A stretch of 64,000 nucleotides of DNA, taken from Ideonella_A sakaiensis_A (GTDB lineage Bacteria > Pseudomonadota > Gammaproteobacteria > Burkholderiales > Burkholderiaceae_C). Shown here one piece after another: positions 60,149-64,000 of this stretch. Within the stretch, counting starts at the first letter, position 1, and each line of letters starts with the position of its first letter. Location: assembly GCF_048320135.1 (NCBI RefSeq), contig NZ_CP182947.1:2666001-2730000 (forward strand). The letters are read 5' to 3'. The notes below the pieces were generated by a model. The model did no database searches. It had not been told where the DNA came from and worked only from the letters and a program-made list of their open reading frames with translations. A program made the translations under genes and the position numbers.

Positions 60149-61122
60149 GGCTGAAACACCCTCCCCGGCTTCTTGAACACGTTGTCGTGGTTCCAGCCCA
60201 GGAACTCCGGCGCGGGAAGCAGGTCCGGATGTTGCGGCGGCAGCAGCGTGCGCCCGTGGTATCTCAGTTCACCATCCGCGCCACGATCACCCGCGATGGC
60301 GTGCTGGCTGTACACGACTCGCTGCTCCATCGGCTCGACCGTGAACACGCCGAGGTCGAAGAGCTTGTGGTGCAGCGCGCAGAGTGACAAGCCGTTTTTC
60401 TCGACATCCGGGCCACCGAGGTGATGCCAACGAATGTGTGCCGCTTCAAGGCCGGCCGATGTCTGGCCAATCCGCAAGTCGAAGCCGCAGACGCAGCAAC
60501 GGTACTCATAGGCACGAAGAATCCTTTCACGAAACGTGCGATCTCTTCGTGCTCGCCGAACATCCGTGTACTCGACTCCGTCAGCCGCCGCGTCGCCAAC
60601 CTGTGGAACAGGATCCAGGCGAAGACCGACTGCGGCCGCGATGTCGCTGTGCAGTGTTTCAGGAAAGCAGCTGTCGAGAAGTTGCTGCGCGACGGCTTCG
60701 ATCAGCCCCGGCACATTCCGCAGCGCATCGTCGATCGGAGGTGGAAAGCCACCCTCGACATCGCGCGATCGCAGCTCACCCAATGACGGCGTTGCTGCGG
60801 GAGGCCGCGTCAGCAAGTCCTTCGGGCCCATCAGGTCCCAGATCGTCCCCTGCCCATCAGTCGCCAGATGCCAGAAGGGGTAGTGTCTGGATGACACCGC
60901 ACTGCGAGGCGCGAAGTCCTGCAGCAGTGCCTTCATCTCGCCATCGATCGCAGAGAACGCAACCAGCCGTGGCTCGCCTCGCTGAACCCTGCCGAGCGCC
61001 AGCAAGATCAGCAGCGGTTTATGGGGAGCATATCGACCACCGATCTGAGCGCGGCGAATGCTCTGGAACGCAGTAAGAATTTCCGCCTTGTCCGCCAGCC
61101 GTGGTCCTGAGCTCTGTGGCAC
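60145..61122 (-). CDS. HNH endonuclease with an N-terminal sulfur-binding-type domain (phosphorothioate-DNA restriction)
   Basis: 325 residues from a GTG at 61122 with GGAG upstream. The N-terminal part, RYAPHKPLLILLALGRV... then RHYPFWHLATDG, matches the sulfur-binding domain of McrA-like enzymes that read phosphorothioate-modified DNA. The C-terminal part is an HNH nuclease with a zinc site: YEYRCCVCGF, EAAHIRWHHLGG and NGLSLCALHHKLFD. It should cut DNA carrying a mark, and no dnd modification genes are in view, so it would act as a type IV barrier. It is coupled to the DUF3883 gene and lies 107 bases from the gyrB stop. Confidence 0.85.
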   Translation of the reverse strand: MPQSSGPRLADKAEILTAFQSIRRAQIGGRYAPHKPLLILLALGRVQRGEPRLVAFSAIDGEMKALLQDFAPRSAVSSRHYPFWHLATDGQGTIWDLMGPKDLLTRPPAATPSLGELRSRDVEGGFPPPIDDALRNVPGLIEAVAQQLLDSCFPETLHSDIAAAVGLRLDPVPQVGDAAADGVEYTDVRRARRDRTFRERILRAYEYRCCVCGFDLRIGQTSAGLEAAHIRWHHLGGPDVEKNGLSLCALHHKLFDLGVFTVEPMEQRVVYSQHAIAGDRGADGELRYHGRTLLPPQHPDLLPAPEFLGWNHDNVFKKPGRVFQP

Positions 61123-61229
61123 TAGATTCTCCGGAACTGGCGTTTAAGGTTTCGGGGTTATGCAATCCTGCTCAGTGACTTCAACGATACATCGGCCCGA
61201 TCGACGCGCAAATACGCGTCGCGGAAAAA

Positions 61230-63827
61230 TCACACATCAATATTCGCCGCCCTCAACGCATTCGTCTCGATGAAGTCGCGCCTGGGCTCCACCTCATCCC
61301 CCATTAGCATCGTGAACACCCGGTCGGCCTCGATCGCGTCGTCGATCTGCACGCGGAGCAGGCGGCGCACGTTCGGGTCCATCGTCGTTTCCCACAGCTG
61401 GGCGGGGTTCATTTCGCCGAGGCCCTTGTAGCGCTGGCGGCCGACGGCGTTTTCGGCCTGGGCGATCAGCCAGGCCATCGCCTCGCGGAAGTCGGTCACC
61501 TTGGCTTCCTTCTGGCGCTCGCCTTCGCCGCGCTTGATCATCGCGTTTTCGGTCACCAGTCCCTTGAAGGTCTTGCCGGCGGTGCTCAGCACTTCGTAGT
61601 CGGCGCCGTGGACGAAGTCGGCCGTCAGCACGCTGCTCTTCACGTTGCCGTGGTGCATGCGGCTGATGCGCAGGATGTGCTTGTCGCTGCGTTCGTCGAA
61701 TTCGGCGGTCACTTCGGCATCGTGGACGGAGCCTTTCAGGCCGCGGGCTGACTCCTCGGCGGCCTCGAGCGTGTCGAGGTTGAGCTCCTGGCCGTCGGCG
61801 ATCGCGCGCAGCGCCTCGACGTCCATCCACTTCGACAGGCGCTTGACGACGTTGTTGGCCAGCACATAGCTGCGCGCCAGCGCCTCCAGCGTCTCGCCCT
61901 GCAGCACGGTCGGGTTGCCGTCTTCACCGGTGCGGCCCGTCTCGAGCCGCGCATCGTTCAGCGCCACCTTCAGCAGGTAGGCGTCGAGCTCGTTGCCGTC
62001 CTTCAGATACTCCTCGTGTTTGCCGACCTTCACCTTGTACAGCGGCGGCTGCGCGATGTAGATGTGGCCGCGCTCCACCAGCTCGGGCATCTGGCGGTAG
62101 AAGAAGGTCAGCAGCAGCGTGCGGATGTGGGCGCCGTCGACGTCGGCGTCGGTCATGATGATGATGCGGTGATAACGCAGCTTCTCGACGTCGAAATCGT
62201 CGCCGCCGGAGCCCTTGCCGATGCCGGTGCCCAGTGCGGTGATCAGCGTCAGGATTTCATTGCTGGTCAGCAGCTTCTCGAAGCGCGCCTTCTCGACGTT
62301 CAGGATCTTGCCGCGCAGCGGCAGGATCGCCTGGAACTTGCGATCGCGGCCCTGCTTCGCGCTGCCGCCTGCCGAATCGCCCTCGACGATGTAGATCTCG
62401 CACAGCGCCGGGTCCTTCTCCTGGCAGTCGGCCAGCTTGCCGGGCAAGCCCATGCCGTCGAGCACGCCCTTGCGGCGCGTCATTTCGCGCGCCTTGCGGG
62501 CGGCCTCGCGAGCCCGTGCGGCCTCGACGATCTTGCCGCAAATGATCTTCGCGTCGGTCGGGTTCTCGAGCAGGTAGTCGTTCAGCGCCTTGCTGACGAC
62601 GTCTTCAACCGGCCCGCGCACCTCGCTGCTGACGAGCTTGTCCTTGGTCTGGCTGCTGAACTTCGGCTCGGGCACCTTCACGCTGAGCACGCAGGTCAGG
62701 CCTTCGCGCATGTCGTCGCCGGTCACCTCGACCTTCGCCTTCTTCGCGAGCTCGTTGTCCTCGATGTATTTGTTGATGACGCGCGTCATCGCTGCGCGCA
62801 GGCCGGTCAGGTGGGTGCCGCCGTCGCGCTGCGGGATGTTGTTCGTGAAGCACAACACCTGCTCGCTGTAGCCGTCGTTCCACTGCATCGCCACATCGGC
62901 GGTGATCGTCGTGCCCTGGTCGCTGACCTTCTCGCCCATCGCCTGGAAGACGGTCGGGTGCAGCACCTTCTTGCCGGTATTGATGAATTCGACGAAGCCC
63001 TTCACGCCGCCGGCGAATGCAAAGATGTCTTCCTTGTTGTTGCGCTCGTCGACGAGGCGAATCTTCACGCCGTTGTTCAAAAAGCTCAGCTCGCGCAGCT
63101 TCTTGCTGAGGATCTCGTAGTGGAAGTCGAGGTTCGAGAAGATCTCGAGGTCGGGCAGGAAGTGCACCTCGGTGCCGCGTTTCTCGGTCTCGCCGATGAT
63201 CTTCATCGGGCTGACTTCCACACCATTGCGCACCTCGACGACACGGTCCTGCGGGATGCCCTGCTTGAACTCCATGTAGTGCACCTTGCCGTCACGGCGC
63301 ACCGTCAGCCGCAGCCACTTGCTCAAGCCGTTGACGCAGCTGACGCCGACGCCGTGCAGGCCGCCCGATACCTTGTAGCTGTTCTGGTTGAACTTGCCGC
63401 CGGCATGCAGCTCGGTCAGCGCGATCTCGGCCGCACTGCGCTTCGGCTCGTGCTTGTCGTCCATCTTGACGCCGGTCGGGATGCCGCGGCCGTTGTCGGT
63501 GACGCTGATCGAGCTGTCGGTATGGATCGTCACGACGATGTCGTCGCAATGGCCGGCCAGGCTTTCGTCGATCGAGTTGTCGACGACCTCGAACACCAGG
63601 TGGTGCAGGCCGGTGCCGTCGGAGGTATCGCCGATGTACATGCCGGGGCGCTTGCGCACCGCTTCCAGGCCTTCGAGGATCTGGATGCTGCCCTCGCCAT
63701 AGGCCGAGCTCGCAGCGGCGCTGGTGGCCTCCCGCATCGCCTTCAGATCGGCAATGCTCTGCGCATCGGCCACGTCGTCCGGCGGCAGTTCATCGGGCTG
63801 AGGGGGAAGGTTCGGGGTATCGCTCAT
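61230..63827 (-). CDS. gyrB: DNA gyrase subunit B
   Basis: 865 residues. The ATPase part starts YGEGSIQILEGLEAVRKRPG, with the GHKL motifs VVDNSIDE and DNGRGIP; the TOPRIM part holds EGDSAGGSAKQGRDR and DADVDGAHI; the end is FIETNALRAANIDV. An acidic N-terminal extension of about 40 residues precedes the ATPase domain. GyrB with GyrA adds negative supercoils. It stands next to dnaN with no recF between, as in Betaproteobacteria, and marks the region near the origin. Confidence 0.98.
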   Translation of the reverse strand: MSDTPNLPPQPDELPPDDVADAQSIADLKAMREATSAAASSAYGEGSIQILEGLEAVRKRPGMYIGDTSDGTGLHHLVFEVVDNSIDESLAGHCDDIVVTIHTDSSISVTDNGRGIPTGVKMDDKHEPKRSAAEIALTELHAGGKFNQNSYKVSGGLHGVGVSCVNGLSKWLRLTVRRDGKVHYMEFKQGIPQDRVVEVRNGVEVSPMKIIGETEKRGTEVHFLPDLEIFSNLDFHYEILSKKLRELSFLNNGVKIRLVDERNNKEDIFAFAGGVKGFVEFINTGKKVLHPTVFQAMGEKVSDQGTTITADVAMQWNDGYSEQVLCFTNNIPQRDGGTHLTGLRAAMTRVINKYIEDNELAKKAKVEVTGDDMREGLTCVLSVKVPEPKFSSQTKDKLVSSEVRGPVEDVVSKALNDYLLENPTDAKIICGKIVEAARAREAARKAREMTRRKGVLDGMGLPGKLADCQEKDPALCEIYIVEGDSAGGSAKQGRDRKFQAILPLRGKILNVEKARFEKLLTSNEILTLITALGTGIGKGSGGDDFDVEKLRYHRIIIMTDADVDGAHIRTLLLTFFYRQMPELVERGHIYIAQPPLYKVKVGKHEEYLKDGNELDAYLLKVALNDARLETGRTGEDGNPTVLQGETLEALARSYVLANNVVKRLSKWMDVEALRAIADGQELNLDTLEAAEESARGLKGSVHDAEVTAEFDERSDKHILRISRMHHGNVKSSVLTADFVHGADYEVLSTAGKTFKGLVTENAMIKRGEGERQKEAKVTDFREAMAWLIAQAENAVGRQRYKGLGEMNPAQLWETTMDPNVRRLLRVQIDDAIEADRVFTMLMGDEVEPRRDFIETNALRAANIDV

Positions 63828-63901
63828 GACATCAGGACTCGGTTGCGGGCGGCTCCAAGAGGGGCCGCGCTGGGGTTTTCAGGCCCCTTCAGAAAACACT
63901 G

Positions 63902-63921
63902 AAGCGGGCCGGGGCCCGCTT
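63902..63921. terminator. Hairpin between dnaN and gyrB
   Basis: AAGCGGGCC (63902-63910) pairs with GGCCCGCTT (63913-63921) around two bases. On the minus strand, in the direction of transcription, it is followed by CAGTGTTTTC, a weak T-run. It may end part of the dnaN transcript or attenuate reading into gyrB. Confidence 0.6.
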
Positions 63922-63945
63922 GTTGACAGTCGGCTGTGAGCCGCT

Positions 63946-64000
63946 TCAGATTCGCATCGGCATCACGACGTATTTGAAGCCGGGCTGGTCGGGCACCGTG
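63946..64000 (-). CDS. dnaN: DNA polymerase III beta subunit, C-terminal end only
   Basis: Only the last 17 codons are visible, reading TVPDQPGFKYVVMPMRI then TGA at 63948-63946. This matches the conserved end of the sliding clamp (..YVVMPM-R-hydrophobic). Its position before gyrB on the same strand fits the dnaA-dnaN-gyrB order. Confidence 0.88.
   Translation of the reverse strand, partial: TVPDQPGFKYVVMPMRI

Noticed and set aside
61202..61221. Terminator of gyrB
   Set aside because: CGACGCG and CGCGTCG can pair, but in the gyrB direction the stem is followed by ATCGGGCC, not by a T-run.
62016..63902. Plus-strand open frame of 628 codons
   Set aside because: Fully antisense to gyrB, with low-complexity Asp/Ala/Val/His-rich translation.

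Overview
The window is high-GC DNA (clearly above 60% by eye over most of its length) and looks like a chromosome segment from a betaproteobacterium, most likely Burkholderiales. The best evidence is at the right end: the 3' tip of dnaN is followed directly by gyrB with no recF between them, the arrangement usual in Betaproteobacteria, and GyrB ends in the FIETNALRA..NIDV form usual there. A Bug/TctC periplasmic receptor, a class I PHA synthase, AceK and a beta-type metabolic repertoire agree. The replication origin should lie just beyond the right edge.

Layout. 1-3920: a sugar-acid type operon (FAH-family hydrolase, enolase-superfamily enzyme, TctC receptor) facing a divergent GntR regulator, with a perfect palindrome between them. 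3949-7734: DsbA-like protein, PHA synthase, short-chain dehydrogenase, Lrp regulator. 7883-9891: ornithine cyclodeaminase plus a CtlX-like hydrolase, a probable citrulline-to-ornithine-to-proline route. 9923-14259: small proteins, a thioesterase, then a sulfur cluster (TsdB/TsdA-like dihaem cytochromes facing a persulfide dioxygenase-rhodanese fusion). 14272-19507: P450, UspA, Na+/alanine symporter, CsbD and small secreted or unknown proteins. 19875-25608: nitrate-type ABC transporter, D-lactate dehydrogenase, lactate permease. 25623-27034: three small DUF or nuclease-like genes. 27746-36483: ketopantoate reductase-like protein, acyl-CoA ligase, AceK, lipoprotein, VOC protein with LysR regulator, PHB-depolymerase-type esterase. 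36681-51154: secreted proteins, an ABC/FtsX exporter, an aspzincin-like protease, several broken genes (AbiEii-type fragment, class V aminotransferase with a frameshift, truncated HepT beside MntA), and a vanadium haloperoxidase/methyltransferase/AraC/TPR group.

51433-61122 is a defence-type island beside gyrB. In order: VapB with a frameshifted VapC, an MNT nucleotidyltransferase remnant, a deoxynucleoside kinase-like protein, a MazG-like pyrophosphohydrolase, an Mrr-type nuclease with membrane segments, an 815-residue nuclease/DUF2075 helicase/S24 protease fusion, a markedly AT-richer ParA-like ATPase + HEPN RNase pair, and a translationally coupled pair made of a ScoMcrA-head/DUF3883 protein and a sulfur-binding-type HNH endonuclease. 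The ParA-HEPN pair and the ScoMcrA-head/DUF3883 + HNH pair are the best candidates for undescribed or little-described systems.

A second theme is a family of paired palindromic repeats (halves built on GGCTTCAGCC cores) scattered at gene ends throughout 27-51 kb. They form tandem arrays with periods of 116 bp (six copies) and 114 bp (three copies). At two genes (aceK and a LysR regulator) the repeat replaces the end of the coding sequence in the same reading frame and gives both proteins a nearly identical tail. No tRNA, rRNA, CRISPR, prophage or insertion sequence was recognised.
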